A model generated the notes under the pieces. It was given only the letters and a program-made list of their open reading frames with translations. It was not told the origin of the DNA and searched no databases. Positions 1 through 12,302 of a stretch of 64,000 nt of DNA are shown in pieces; position 1 is the stretch's first letter, and the number at the start of each line of letters is the position of its first letter. A program made the translations under genes and the position numbers. This DNA is from Pogona vitticeps (Eukaryota > Chordata > Lepidosauria > Squamata > Agamidae): positions 187,440,045 to 187,504,044 of the forward strand of contig NC_135785.1 of assembly GCF_051106095.1 (NCBI RefSeq), written 5' to 3'.

Positions 1-1735
1 GCTTTCACTTGTATGGTTGGTTTAAATTCTCTTGAACTTGTTGAAGTCCATGTTGAAGTCAGTGTAGATTGTAGACTTTTCTGAAGTTCTTTAATTGATT
101 CTTGTCCTATTCATTTTCCCAAAGCCTGTGATTGTGCTGGTGAGGCCTCTGGGGTTTGTGGTTTCTTTCTTTAAAGCCATTCAACTGCTATTTTCAATAG
201 GTATATAAAATTATTCTTCTATTCGGCTATTCAAACAACAGTTCAAACTATCTGCCCATCAAGCTCATCTCACATCAAATCAACAATTTTCAAAATGTCA
301 GCCAGTAACTAATAAACGATGCCAAATGTCTGAGTGTCTAGCAGGTTGTAGCAGTTCCTTGTTTCAACAAGTCAAGACCATCCCACTTTAATATATAATC
401 TGGTCAGTGACGTAATTCCATGGTCAAAAAAGGAAAAAGAAAAAAAAGGAAAAGGAAAAAGACAAAAAGAGAGAAAAAGAAAACATAAAAAGAAGGGGGA
501 AAATCAGGAGAGAAAATCAAAAAGCAAAAACAATTATAATCCACAAAATAATGTAGTTCAAAACAGTTATGTTAGAGTCTTCCAACTCAACAGGCTTTCA
601 CTTGGATAAAATAAAATAGTAGAGTAGCAATTAACTAGGTTTGTTAAACAAAAGCCAAAGAACTGGCAAAAGAATATTGCAAAAATCAGATATGAGAAAT
701 AAACAAAAATAATAAGAGTAACAAAAAATATATCAGTTCTTCCACAGTTTCACTTCTAAATTTGTAATCCACTCAGCGATCTGAAACTTTAGGTTACTCC
801 TTTTCTCCAACTATAGTATATGGTAGACTGTCTCACTTTATTTTATTTTTATATCAACCCAGTCTTTTAATAAAAGTCAAATGGAGGGTGAATAGCAATT
901 GTAACGTTTATAATTCAAAGAAAAAAAAAGACCAAAAACCCCCCACAAACCCCCGTGTTATAATCCAAGAGTTCAAATCCAGAAGGAACAATGAGTTATA
1001 AACCAGATAAATCCAAATGTAGCTTCAAGCACAGCCACTTCCATTTATTCAGTTAACCTGAAAAGAGTTCCTCCATTAGATGAAGCAATAAATCAGAATC
1101 AGCAGTGAAGATAAGCTTTAAGATAACTGGTAGTCGTTTGCAAACCAAGAAAGTCTAATAACAATTTTTAAGTTTCCAGAACTTTAAAGACCTTAAAGTC
1201 CAGCTGAGTCTACTTATCACCATATTTGATTTAAGGCCTCTGTCCGTCTGCTTAGTTTCACTTTCCCCTCTCCTTCACTACAGACAGACTGTGTTTGACG
1301 CTGCTTTCAGTGGGGAGATGCAAAGAGGTTCAACCACTCTTCTCTTGGCCGTGAGTACCTAAGCTGCCATCCAATTTGTTATTGTCAGTTGTAAATTGTC
1401 AGGGCTATTTCACTTACTTATAAACTTGTCAAATAATCAATCAGCCATCTTTGTTTCCCTGTAGTCCTGGGGAATTGGAGTAATCACAACTCGGAGCCAT
1501 AAAAAGATGGCACCCAACTCAGTCCATGCTTCAGGGTTTCAGCGCTGCCAGATCTGCTGTCTCTTCAAACCCATCAGCTTATGTAGGCTTCTCCTAGCCT
1601 ACACCTGGTCCCAGTCACACTGAGACCCCTGTACTAACTGGGAATCAGCTTTCCATTAGGGAGCTTCTCCCTGGAATGTCCGTCTTCCAGGGAGAGGCTG
1701 AAGCCCCACCTCTCCGGTTAGGGGGAAATTAAATG
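1..1735 (-). mobile_element. L1 LINE, 5' UTR and start of ORF1 (runs off the left edge)
   Basis: On the minus strand this reads as a long AT-rich leader. It is followed by an ATG at 180-178 whose product begins MALKKETTNPRG and then, one frame over, reads QESIKELQKSLQSTLTS, a polar helical N-terminus like that of squamate L1 ORF1p. The ORF1 start carries at least one frameshift, so this copy is not intact. The purine tract at 420-510 belongs to the leader. The upstream limit near 1735 is estimated from where the GC-rich leader block stops. It sits in an SMPX intron in the same orientation as SMPX. The L1 assignment is by resemblance and has not been tested. Confidence 0.5.
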
Positions 1736-2144
1736 TGGGTTGTGGAATAGAAGGTTTTTCTATCTGTCTTTCCTCACAAGGTGGCCCAAATCCAACCTGG
1801 ATCTAGTTGTGTTTGGAAAATATTTATATCAAAAGAGCCAGTCATAGACCTCCCAAATAATTCAGGATCTTTCTCTAGCTTGTTGAAGTATCATGCCCAT
1901 CTGAGCTTGGAAAGATGGAGTCCTTCAGTTAGAACAGGAGTGGCAATCATGCAGTCCTCCTGATGTTGTTAGACTGAAACTCCCATCACCCTGGCCAGTA
2001 AAGTTAAAGGTGGGGGATGATGGAAGTTGTAGTCCAGCAATGTCCATAGAGCTATTGCTCCCGCATTAAGGGAGATTGTTTATCTCAATATATCTCCCCC
2101 TTAATGTCTAGTTTTTTTTCCAAGGATGAAGACCATGTCCTTAC
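1736..2144. other. SMPX intron sequence with one MITE-like remnant
   Basis: No coding signal is visible. Positions 1944-2050 form an imperfect fold-back built on 'actcccatcaccctggcc' and 'ggatgatggaagttgtagtcc', typical of a short non-autonomous DNA transposon seen repeatedly in this window. Confidence 0.4.
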
Positions 2145-2228
2145 CTCATCAGTTTCAGTGAATTCTTTTCTTTTAGGTGGTTGGCCTGCCCCAGGTAAAA
2201 GTGCTCCCATTGGGATGTTGATATTCGC
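2145..2228 (-). CDS. SMPX: SMPX second coding exon
   Basis: An 84-bp, phase-0 exon of 28 codons. The minus strand shows acceptor 'ctctaatttccag' before GCG AAT ATC and donor GAG|GTAAGG after the last codon. The peptide core ANINIPMGA and PGAGQPP is the most conserved block of SMPX. Confidence 0.93.
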
Positions 2229-5200
2229 CTGGAAATTAGAGATCATATTTGTGTTAGTACACAATGAGAATCTGTAAGTCCCCTAACAAGGCAGGAACGG
2301 ATGGGTCTCCGATTCGGAGTACTGTACAAATTTACTTCTATGTTCAATATTTCAGCTCATGTATTAAACCAGGGATTAGGAAAGTGCCCCTCCCAGACGT
2401 TTCTGTAAGCCCTTCTAGACTCTAATGAAAAAGTGTTGGCCTAAAAAAACCCAGTAGCTTAGCACTCCTCCCTAACAACTTAACCAAACGTCACCCCTCC
2501 ATGAACTCTGAAGTAGATGTGCCCTCTCCTGTAGTAAAATAAGTGGTTTTTTTAAAAAAGTAGTATGATAGCCCATTCATTTTTGTTAGCAAACTCCATA
2601 CTATAAAGCTTGCTCAAGTGAATTAAGAAAAGGAAGAAGCACTAAACATCAAATTGCAAATATACATTGGCTACTGGAATGTGCCAAACAACTGCAGAAG
2701 AAAATCAGTCTGCGCCTTATAGATTACAACTTTTTTCTGAGTAGGTCATGAAAAGCTGTGTATCATTCTAGAAGGAATGGATGTGCCACAAGAACTTCTG
2801 GATAGCTCAGTGATTTAGGTCTCTGGCTGGGGAGCCTGAGGTTGGGAGTTCAATTCCCCACTGTGCTTCCTTGACAGGGGCTGGACTTGATGATCCATAG
2901 AGGCCCTTACAGCTCTGCAGTTCTAAGACAATAATGATGAACATTTAGCTGCCATAAGGCATAACCTGTAATGTGGATGAGAGGTTACTATTAGGACAGA
3001 ATATAGAGAATAGCTTCCAGTTGACACAAAGGTATATTTTTTCAAAGATGCATTTTTCCCATATTTGTTCAATATACATGCTGAATATATAATACTAAAA
3101 GCGGAATTAGTCTCAAAGTAGGAGTGAAAACTGATGAAAGAAATATCAGTAATTCAATGTAAGTATATAACATCATATTACTGACAGAAAACAACAATGG
3201 CTTGAAATGACTACTGATGAAGGTTGCCAAAGAAAGTGCAAAAACAAATTTATAGTTTGAACATTAAGAAAACATTAATAATAACTACAGAAGATTTACT
3301 GTCTTTCCTTATTTCCTAAGAAGAAGTAAAAAATGTTGAAGATGCAGACCGCAGTAAAGAAATGAAAAGACCGAGACTTGGAAAGGCAGCTATAAAGGAG
3401 CTAGAAAAGATCCCCAAGCATAAGCATCTGTCGTTGGAGAACAAGACCAGTGGTAGAGTATTCCTGATTACAAAGTACAGATGTAGAAGTGAGAAAATGA
3501 AGAAGGCTGACCGGGGGGGGGGGGGGGGAAGGGGCTGATTCAAAGTATGGTGTCAGAGGAAAGCTTTATGGACAAACAAGTGATTCTAAATAAATTCAAT
3601 CTAGAATTCCCCCTCAGTTCTAAAATAACTAAACAGAGGCTAGTGCATCATGAGAAGGCAAGATTCACTGGAAAAGTCAAAACAAAACAAAACAAAAAAC
3701 AGGAAAATTGGATGGCAGGAGGAAAAAAGGAAGCTCTAACTTGAATTGGGTCAACTCAACTGAGCCCAGCTGCTAGCAATTGGACCTTTAGGAGGCCACT
3801 AATTTATAGAGTAGCCATAAGTCATAAATGACCTGACAGTATATAACTACAATAAGCTGTTTATTAGATCCTTTATGTATAACTACATATTAAGGTATTG
3901 CTGTTTATCACATCAGGCAGATTAAGCTACATTGATTTTAATACATGTATGTGTATATGTTCGAGCTAATAGATCCACCACTGACATGGTATTCTCCCTC
4001 CGACAGCTGCAGGAGAAATGTAGGGAACAACAACAGCCACTCTTAGTGGCCTTCATAGACCTTACAAAAGCATTCGATCTGGTTAGCAGGGATGGCCTTT
4101 TTAAAATACTTCCCAAGATTGGATGTCCACCGCGTCTCCTTAACATCATCAGATCTTTCCATGAGGGAATGAAAGGCACTGTAGTTTTTGACGGCTCAAC
4201 ATCAGACTCCTTTGACATCCAAAGCGGAGTGAAACAGGGCTGTGTCCTCGCACCAACACTTTTTGGGATCTTTTTTGCTGTCATGCTGAAGCATGCCTTT
4301 GGAGCTGCAACCGAGGGCGTCTATCTCCGGACTAGATCAGATGGAAAGCTCTTTAATCTCTCTAGATTGAGAGCGAAGACCAGAAATGCATGCGGGACTT
4401 CCTCTTCGCATATGATGCAGCCATTGTTGCCCACTCTGCTGAAGACCTCCAACAACTCATGAATCATTTCAGCAAGGCCTGCCAAGACTTTGGACTAACA
4501 ATCAGCCTGAAGAAAACACAAGTCATGGGCCAGGGCGTGGACTCACCTCCCTCTATTACCATCTCCACACAAGAATTGGAGGTTGTTCATGACTTTGTGT
4601 ACCTCGGCTCAACCATCTCTGACACCCTCTCTCTAGATGTCGAGCTGGATAAATGCATTGGCAAAGCAGCCACCATGTTCTCTAGACTCACAAAGAGAGT
4701 ATAGCTCAATAAGAAGCTGACGACACATACGAAGATCCAGGTTTATAGAGCCTGTGTTCTAAGCACACTCCTGTACTGCAGTGAGTCCTGGACCCTTTGT
4801 GTACGGCAGGAGAGGAAGCTGAACACCTTCCATATGCGTTGCCTCCGACGGATTTTTGGCATCACCTGGCAGGACAAAGTTCCAAACAGAGCAGTCCTAG
4901 AACAAGCTGGAATTTTCAGCATGAATACATTACTGAAACAGCGGCGTCTACGTTGGCTTGGGCACATCGTGAGAATGGCTGATGGTCGGATTCCAAAGGA
5001 TCTCCTCTATGGAGAATTAGTGCAGGGAAAGCGCCCCAGAGGGAGACCACAACTGCGATACAAGGACATCTGCAAGCGAGATCTGAAGGCCTTGGAAATG
5101 GATCTCAACAGATGGGAAACCCTGACATCTGAGCATTCAGCCTGGAGGCAGGCGGTGCATCACGGCCTCTCCCAATTTGAAGAGACCCTTGTCCAGCAGG

Positions 5201-8098
5201 CTGAGGCAAAGAGGAAGTCACAAAGGAAGCAAAACCAGGGAGCTGGACAGGGGACAGACTGGGTTTGTCTTCAGTGTGGAAGGGACTGTCACTCTCGAAT
5301 TGGCCTTTTCAGCCACACTAGGCGCTGTTCCAAGCCCTCCATACAGAGCACGCTACCATAGTCTTTCGAGACTGAAGGATGCCTAACTAATGTGTATATG
5401 TGTGTGTATATAACATTATTACAAAAGCTTTATTTGAGTACTTGCATTAGAACAAAAAAGCTAACTTGTTTTAACGACTGGTGTTTCATGTATTCTAATT
5501 AGAAAATAAAAGTTGTTTTCCTTACACAATAATGATTTTTTTTCCTGCTTGCCTTCCAGACACATGCAGTCAACTTGCCCATCTAAATCTTCACTAGGTA
5601 GGTTGCTTTGTTTGCCCAGCTACAGTAAACAGCTCAGCGGGACAAGAAATTAATAATGTATGGATCCATTTACTACTGGAAAGCAAAACATTTTCTCTCT
5701 TCAGAAACATACGGTGGTTTCATGCCTCAAACAGGGATCGTGGACAGAGAGTGCAACAGGCCAGGCTGATGCCAAAACTCTCCCCCTTTCCTCAAATGTT
5801 CAAAAGCATGCTTTTTGACAAAAAATTGAATAGTTTTGCACGGGTTATAGTGGATGAATTGGATTTCTCCACATGCAGATCTAGAAGCTTGGCACACCTG
5901 TATATATTATGACGTGTAACACCACCTTATATATGCACATCAGATACTCTAAATGGAGTTCTTGGATAAGCTGGATGCACAAGGAATGTGGCTTATATGC
6001 AGATTGAAAATTCCCTAATTTCATAAGCACCATGTTGAACATTTATATACTGGTTAGTTTCCCTCCTAAAATCCTACAATGGAATTACAGCATTTTATAG
6101 CAAAAGGTGAGATTCTACTCTGGGTTTTACATTCTTCTGCCTAATGGAAATGTTCCATTCCTTAATAAATCCTTGAATATAAGTTATCTGCAGTATACAT
6201 TATCAATTGTGTCGCCACATGTGAACTGACGATGAAAGTGATTGCACATACAGGAGACTTGTGTTCACAGTGGAAGAAAATTTTCCTACATGGAATACTT
6301 GAATTTCAGTATTTGAATCATAGCTGGCTGGACAGCTCAGTGAGTTGGGTACCAGGATACAGAGCCAGAGATGTGGAGTTCAATTCCCAAATGTGCCTCC
6401 TGTGAGTAGAGCCAGCCTGTGTGGCCTTGGGCAAGCTACACAATCCCAAAGCGCCCCCAGAAGAAGGCACTAGTAAACAACTTCTGAGTACTTTGTATCT
6501 AGAAAACACAGAGAGGATTGCACGTGGCAGAATGAACTTGACAACATGCAATTATTATTACTATTATTTCAATCGGATTGTTTGTGCACTGGAAAACACA
6601 CCTTGCAATTGGTCCTTCAGAATACTTATCTCCATTATATTTACTAGCTTTTTCAGTTTAAACATGAAATCATAGTTTGCTCAGTTAATAGGAACCTGGG
6701 TTTGCCATGAAACCAGAGCTTTAACTAGAGTGGAGCAACTGGGATTTTACTACTGGTGAGTATCAGGAAAACAAATAACATCTCTGAATCCTATTCACTA
6801 TCTCTCTTTTTAAAGTATAGATTTTCTCTTTCTTGGGTGGACATAATATTCTCTTCTTCCTTTTCTGTGGGTGGCATAGGTGGGAGTAGGAGGGAGATCG
6901 CGCTTTTCCCCCAGGCGCCAAAAGTGCTAGTTCTGGCTTCGCACAAAATATTGCTTTTTTTGTGGGGGGGGGGGGGGGACAACAAATCAGAATCTGAAGC
7001 CATGCTTTGTTCTAAAGCACAGTGTGTGCCAACGATGGTTTGCTGTGATATCTGAACTCATGGTCAAATCACAGATTCAATTAGTGCTCTATCTCAAGAG
7101 GTTGATGTACCATGATGAGGTTGAAATTAATGAGGGTAATCCTTGACAGATGAGAAACAAGCTGCTAAACCACAACTTGCTTACTGGGTCTGAATACTGA
7201 AATCACACAGTAGTTTCTTCATCGAAAGTTAGCACAAATTATGGCTATATATTATATCTGAACACAGTGACTACGGATTGGATTCCGGGACTATTCATCC
7301 CAACAGACAAACTTGTTACAGACCACTAAATGTAACTTTACTTGGGAGAAAATCCTCAAATGGAAGATTTTGAGGCTGACCTAGAGCTAGCTTTGTGTTT
7401 TTTTCTGCACTGCTTGCTGGGAGCTTTCTTTCTGAACAGGAAGCTAGATGGAACTAGGCCTAACTCAGCCTCTGAATACTAATGGTAAACCAAACGATCT
7501 TGCAGTTGGATAGGACACAGATAGAAACAGATGGCAGTGGGATTAAATTTATGGCACTAGAACTAAACTGGTGCAAGTTCTAATCATTCAGCTTCATGTG
7601 TGTGTATACTGGTTTCTTTCCATAGATGTTTCAGTGCTATGTAGTCCAATCCTAAACATGCCTAACAGTAAGTAAAGTCATCTGATTTCAATGACATTTA
7701 CTCTCTTGTAAACATGCGTACTGTAGAACTCTAGCCTAAGTGTGTAATTGTATACAAGTGTACTCAAAGGTAAGTCCTAGTAAGTTCAATAACACTTACT
7801 TCTAATAAGCGGCTATGGGACTCCACTTAGTGAGTTCAATGAAATGGGCAGCTTTTTACAGATAGCAAAAAGGAACGGCTAAGGATTTGTTTTCATTTGT
7901 CAAATTAGTGTTTTCAAATGTTTGTTTAGTCACACAATGAAGAAAATGTTAATAATGAAAAATTAATTCTGATCGATAATAAAAAAAGAAGCCGCACGAT
8001 AATATTTGTATATATATGATGTTGGTGCAACCAAAGGCACATAATTTCAGTGTTTGTAAATAATGCTCATTGTCTGCATTGTGGGCAAGTCTATATTT

Positions 8099-8148
<50 letters not shown>

Positions 8149-8434
8149 GTGTGCATGTGTTTAGTAAAAACATTGGCTTTCTAAAACATTATTTCTTTGA
8201 TGTTGCTAGTGAAAAATATAAAAATGCAAAATACATAGCCAGTTCTGAATAAATATGCATGCAGGTCAAGTGAAAGTAATAAAATTCTGGGTTAGTATTA
8301 GAAAGCCAAGTGAACTTTCTCCAAAGCCAAACTCTTCTTACTTACAAGCAGCAAAGTTATCTGCTGACTCTTACCTGAATACTTCTGACATTTGAAGCTG
8401 GCTGTTTTGACATTTTCAAGAAAGAGGCTTATTC
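2145..8434 (-). CDS. SMPX: SMPX, small muscular protein: first two coding exons, 3' part outside the window
   Basis: SMPX (Csl/chisel) is a small costamere-associated protein of striated muscle and inner ear that responds to mechanical load; human mutations cause X-linked deafness. Two exons are visible on the minus strand. The first coding exon (8434-8375, ATG at 8413-8411) encodes [13 protein letters not shown] and ends at a GTAAG donor. The next (2228-2145) encodes [18 protein letters not shown] and then [10 protein letters not shown], ending at GTAAGG. Together they give 41 residues collinear with the first 43 of the 88-residue human protein. Human begins MNMSKQ; here the codons before ATG read TTG AAA, so translation must start at the second human Met. 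Splice phases are both 0, as in human. The terminal exon (human GVPPTSDEEKK onward) was looked for in 1-2144 and not found. The non-coding first exon was not identified. Confidence 0.93.
2801..2940 (+). mobile_element. tRNA-derived SINE (squamate Squam1/ACA-SINE type)
   Basis: The head has pol III box A-like 'tagctcagtgatttagg' and box B-like 'ggttgggagttcaattcc'. The body is 'cttgacaggggctggacttg' and the tail is AT-rich ('aataatgatga'). The copy at 20455 shares the same body. Confidence 0.65.
3961..5389 (+). mobile_element. Non-LTR retrotransposon (LINE), 5'-truncated, reverse transcriptase plus C-terminal zinc finger
   Basis: The translated + strand shows reverse transcriptase blocks: [19 protein letters not shown], then [19 protein letters not shown], then a degenerate active-site box FAYDAA (usual F-A/V-DD), then the thumb and tail '[18 protein letters not shown]' and [19 protein letters not shown]. 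The C-terminus is a Cys/His finger, [20 protein letters not shown]. Reading frames change near 4390 and after 4704, so the copy is dead. A 12-bp target-site duplication, atgtgtatatgt, lies at 3949-3960 and 5390-5401, which fixes both ends. No poly(A) tail is present; the 3' end is 'gactgaaggatgcctaa'. The finger-bearing tail suggests the I/Ingi/Vingi side of the LINE tree, but the clade is uncertain. A second 3' end of the family lies at 58108-58362. Confidence 0.85.
6328..6568 (+). mobile_element. tRNA-derived SINE, long form
   Basis: The head 'gacagctcagtgagttgggta' and box B 'gtggagttcaattccc' are followed by the long body 'gccagcctgtgtggccttgggcaagct', 'cagaagaaggcac', 'aacaacttctgagtac' and an ATT-rich tail. 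The same body recurs at 9030, 22322 and 61358. Confidence 0.65.
8098..8160. repeat. Compound microsatellite (TG)n(CG)n(CA)n
   Basis: Alternating purine-pyrimidine run: about ten TG units, then CG units, then about ten CA units, then 'cgtgtgcatgtgt'. The tract is self-complementary and can form a hairpin or left-handed helix. It produces spurious open frames on both strands. Confidence 0.9.
8375..8434 (-). CDS. SMPX: SMPX first coding exon with 5' UTR end
   Basis: The minus-strand acceptor 'ttatctattgcag' precedes 21 nt of 5' UTR, then ATG at 8413 and 13 codons ([13 protein letters not shown]), then donor CAG|GTAAGAG. The upstream codons TTG AAA show that the human first Met is absent here. 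Confidence 0.93.
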
Positions 8435-8691
8435 CTGCAATAGATAAATAAGAATATTATGGGCTGCACTGACATTCTAAAGGCAAAACTTGATTAACTA
8501 CAATTTAACCCATGGTTCGTCTTGACAAGTATTGATTTATCAGCTCAGATCGTCTTTCAGTCTCAGTTTCAGAGTCACTAAGCTACATCCACCGAATAGC
8601 ACAAGAAAGTGAGACCATTTGAGCTTCCCTGGTGAATTTTTCATAAGCCAAAGAAGTAAGATCATTTTCACAATAGAAACGAGAAAAGAAG

Positions 8692-8775
8692 GCTGCAATC
8701 CTATACTCGCCAAGCTGGGAGTAAGCCCCACTGAACTAAATGCCATTTATTTCTGGGCAGACTTGTATAGGGTTA
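8692..8775. mobile_element. Short fold-back MITE remnant
   Basis: 'gctgcaatcctatac ... gggagtaagccccactgaac' is mirrored by 'aaatgccatttatttctggg ... cttgtatagggtt', an imperfect palindrome common in reptile genomes. Related remnants appear near 7640-7830, 30510-30790, 41205-41430 and 42415-42490. Confidence 0.45.
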
Positions 8776-9029
8776 CTATAGGTACAGATTATAATCAGGA
8801 AACCCTTGCATTTGGAATGTGCTTTTATGGATTAAAATGTAATTTGTGGCACTACTCAAAACAGTAAAAAAAAAAACTACATGAGCTTCTAAATAATATC
8901 ATGTACCTTTTCTAGAATAAGGCAGTTTCCTGCAGTGTGAAGGTGATAAAAAGTACTTCAAAGCCTTCTAAAATGGAGTTGCTGTAATTAATACAGCAGT
9001 GGCATTCCACATGTTCAGTGCTTTCCCAT

Positions 9030-9240
9030 TATCCAGTGGTTTAGGTCTCTGGCTGTAGAGCCAAAGGTTGGGAGTTTCTGAGAGAAGAGCCGGCTTGTGT
9101 GGCCTTGGGCAGGCTGCACAGCCCCAGGACACCCCCCAGAAGAAGGGAAAGGTAAACCACTTCTGAATATTCTCTACCTAGGAAACCCTGGAAAGGGTCA
9201 CCATTGGCATCAACTTGACTGCACACAATCATTATTAATT
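9030..9240 (+). mobile_element. tRNA-derived SINE, long form
   Basis: The head is 'ccagtggtttaggtctctggctgtagagcc', with the box B region partly lost. The body is 'gccggcttgtgtggccttgggc', 'cagaagaaggg', 'aaaccacttctgaatattc' and the tail is 'aatcattattaatta'. Confidence 0.65.
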
Positions 9241-12200
9241 AGTTATGGCAACATATATGTGTGTTTGTGCAGCACTACTTTCTTGGCTTAAATGTAATCT
9301 TAAATTTAGAGTTTAATAAGAATAATGTGCCATCAGAAATGAAGAACCTCAAGAAAAGGGATGACAGAGCTGTATAGGATAGCTTTTAACAGCACTAATC
9401 TTTCTTTCATGCCTGCTGACCTCATTACTGTGGGAGAAATCAGGACAACAGAATGCTGATGAGTAAAAATAGACAGCCTTCTTGGTCTATATCCCCTACT
9501 TTCCATTTAGGACAAGTACTGGCTATCAAATGCTTGAGAATATAAATATAAAAGCTATTCAATGTCTTCCTGTTTCATAGATCATATGAACAGGAAGCTA
9601 AGCAGTCACGATAAGTAGGTGATGCTTTTGTGTCCTATTGAATTCCTTCCCAGGAAAATTGCAATCCAGCCATCTGTGTAAATGCTGTAGAAGCATATCC
9701 CGAAAGGGTTGGTGCTGCTCTCTTATATCAACGTAAGTATTAAGCTGAAGGAATCGAAAAGAGATCATGCTGCACCATTTCCTGCAGACCTCCTTTGGGC
9801 CCATTGAGTCCAGGGCAAGAGATTGGGTAGAGAGACAGGAATGAGCTGAAGAAATGTCTTCAGAACCCCAGCCTGTTACAGTATTTGATGACCCAAAATT
9901 CCACCTTTCTCACCATGCTGCCAGCTGGCAGTAACAGGTGGGGATGATGGAAGTTATAGTTCAATACATTTAACAAGGAGCAGGTTGGGGAAGTTTGATT
10001 CAGAAGTTCTAGTACAAGCTCTCTTAGAACCAGAGGAACAGCAGACAAAATCTCCTCCCTGTTGGTCAAGGGTCAGCCATGTAGATCTCCTGATGCTTCT
10101 GGTCAGCAGTCCCCATCATTCCTCACCAATGGCTATGCTGCCAAGAGCTGATGGGCCAAAATCATCTGGAGCGTCACAGTTACCCCCTTCTGGAGGAGCC
10201 CTTTGTGACAGAAAGTCTGGAAGCAGCTGGTTGATATGGAGCACAGTCTCCAGGGCTTTTTCCTTCTGTTCCACAAGTGGGCAAAGTATACTCCTTCAAA
10301 TATTTTAGGCGTATCCCCTCCCATCATTCCTAGCCAACACAGCTGAGCATTGTAGTCAAACAACATCTGAAGGGGTGGGTGCACTTTGTTCATGCCTTTT
10401 CTACTGTAAGACCAAAGCAGCAAAAGAGTACAGGGAAGAAAATAAACCTAGTCAATTATAGTTTACTGTTCAGCTAACCAGTGTTAACAGAACAAGATAC
10501 TGAAATCTGTATTCTAACTAAGGAGCCACTGTGACAAGGACAATTCGACTTCTGGGCGTACAGACACTTTTCTCATGCCTTACCTTTTATGACCTGTATT
10601 TACTATGAAAGTTTGCAGGCAATGCCACTCCTGTTTCTCTCAGGAGCTTTTGGTAATCTTTTTTTTCCTAGTTCATATGCAAATATCCCTATGATTCCTG
10701 AGTAAAGAAATAGCAAGACATTTTAAAAAAAGAATAAAAAATGCTGTTACCTTCTTGCCCTCATCTAAAAATAAGTCCTGACAAGGGTGCAGAAGAACAT
10801 GCAGCTGTCTGCAACCAAGTTACTCAATTTGGTTTAATAAATTGTTACAGAACAAGCACTTCCAGAATGTCCTTATATTAATAATGCCACTCTAGATACA
10901 GTTAAGAAAAGAAACTAGTAACATGCCATCTTTTTCTCCCTAGCACATGCATAAAACTGGCACACGTTATATAAACTGAAAGCTGTACAATCTTACCCTG
11001 CCCGCAACCTAGATAGAAATGACACCACTGGGAATCTAGGTCCTACTGAAAGCAGGAGAAGAAAAACTCCATGTTGAAACTTTACAGCTCACAATGCAAT
11101 TAAAGTTCCTATCATGGCAGTTGTAACGCTGCTCAGTTTTGCCTTGGTTTTAGTTCCAAATTTTAAATGCTTATATGAAACTATTTCAAGCAAACTACAA
11201 AGAAAAGGACCTAAACATGCTTTTGCTTCAATTTTCAAAAAGCCAGCTGTGCAAGGTATGTTTCCATAAAAATCCTCTTGGTGCGTACATCGTAGATAAT
11301 ATTTGATAAAGCTAAGTCTAAGGACCAGATTCTTATTTCCAAATAATTTTACAACTCTTGATAGAAAAATATAATTGCTGCAATAGCCTGCGTAAAAATT
11401 TACCATTCTTGTTTGCAAAATCTAGGGAAATGTACAGTAGTTCATTCATTCACCATCTAGCTGTGTATTAAATTGTTTTTCTAGATCATCCTGTACTTTA
11501 AAAAAAAAAAAACAGTCCACCCCATCACATCATATCTTCCATTATGTACCTGGTTCGTTTTATAGTTAAAGTTCCAAACTGTCAGGAGAGTGAAAATGTA
11601 CACCTCTTTTCGATGCAGAGTGTGACACCGTCCTCAGTCAATTGAGATCTTCCTGGTGCTGGTGGGTAAAACAGACGAAGCCCTTTGTGCCGTTAGACTA
11701 CTGAGTGCCCTTCTAGTGCTGGAGTAGAGCTGAGTTTAGAAGCCAAGTGTAAAAGAGAATTCCTTTCATAGCTTACAGTTGTTCTTCCTAAATATAGAGT
11801 CAGATTCATCCTGTAACTTCATTCCCTCCCAGTGAAAATCGTGGCTCAAGTGTCAAGCAGAGAAGGGTTGGTGAACTCACCTACCGGCGATATTATGCTG
11901 CCACATTCTCACTCTGTAACTGCTAAGACTGAAACATTTTATAATTAGTTTTATAACTTTTGGTCATACATATTAGGCAAGAGAAAATGGACAATATTTT
12001 TTCCTGTTATTGCACATACTAGGCAGTCTTAAAGCCACTTGATCCAGAGGTCCCATGGAAATGTGTTGGAAAACATGGTTTTTGTTTCGTTTCGTCATTT
12101 TGAGATTGCCAAGATGGAGTAAAGCTCTGCTAGTATTTTCCATCAAAAGCCATTGCTTATCCCATCTTTCCCAAAGGGATTTTTCTACAGTAAGAAAAAG

Positions 12201-12302
12201 ATGAAAGAAGTAGCAAGAAATCATAGGAGGGTTGCCAAGGGGAAACACCTCATCCAAAAATTCACTGAAAACAGCGTGATAGCACAATTAAACCATTGTC
12301 TA

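Larger units (their letters stand above)
2229..8374 (-). other. SMPX intron, repeat-rich
   Basis: This intron of about 6.1 kb holds two tRNA-derived SINEs, a 1.4-kb LINE fragment, G-rich runs near 3511-3529 and 6963-6978, and the TG/CG/CA microsatellite. Positions 3640-3850 contain a repeat tail ('ccataagtcataaatgacctg') resembling the 3' tails of other reptile retroposons. Positions 5400-6320 and 6570-7630 show nothing recognisable. Positions 7640-7830 look like an old fold-back MITE. Confidence 0.6.

Noticed and set aside
1-2144. Last SMPX coding exon
   Set aside because: Searched on the minus strand for the conserved [21 protein letters not shown]-like end; nothing matched, so it is presumed outside the window.
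2801-2870. tRNA gene
   Set aside because: Box A and B motifs belong to a dispersed SINE with a non-tRNA body; no complete cloverleaf. The same holds for 16804, 20455, 22322, 35931 and 48238.
3500-3540. Poly-G run as a regulatory G-quadruplex
   Set aside because: A homopolymer of uncertain length, in an intron and next to a repeat; no evidence of function.
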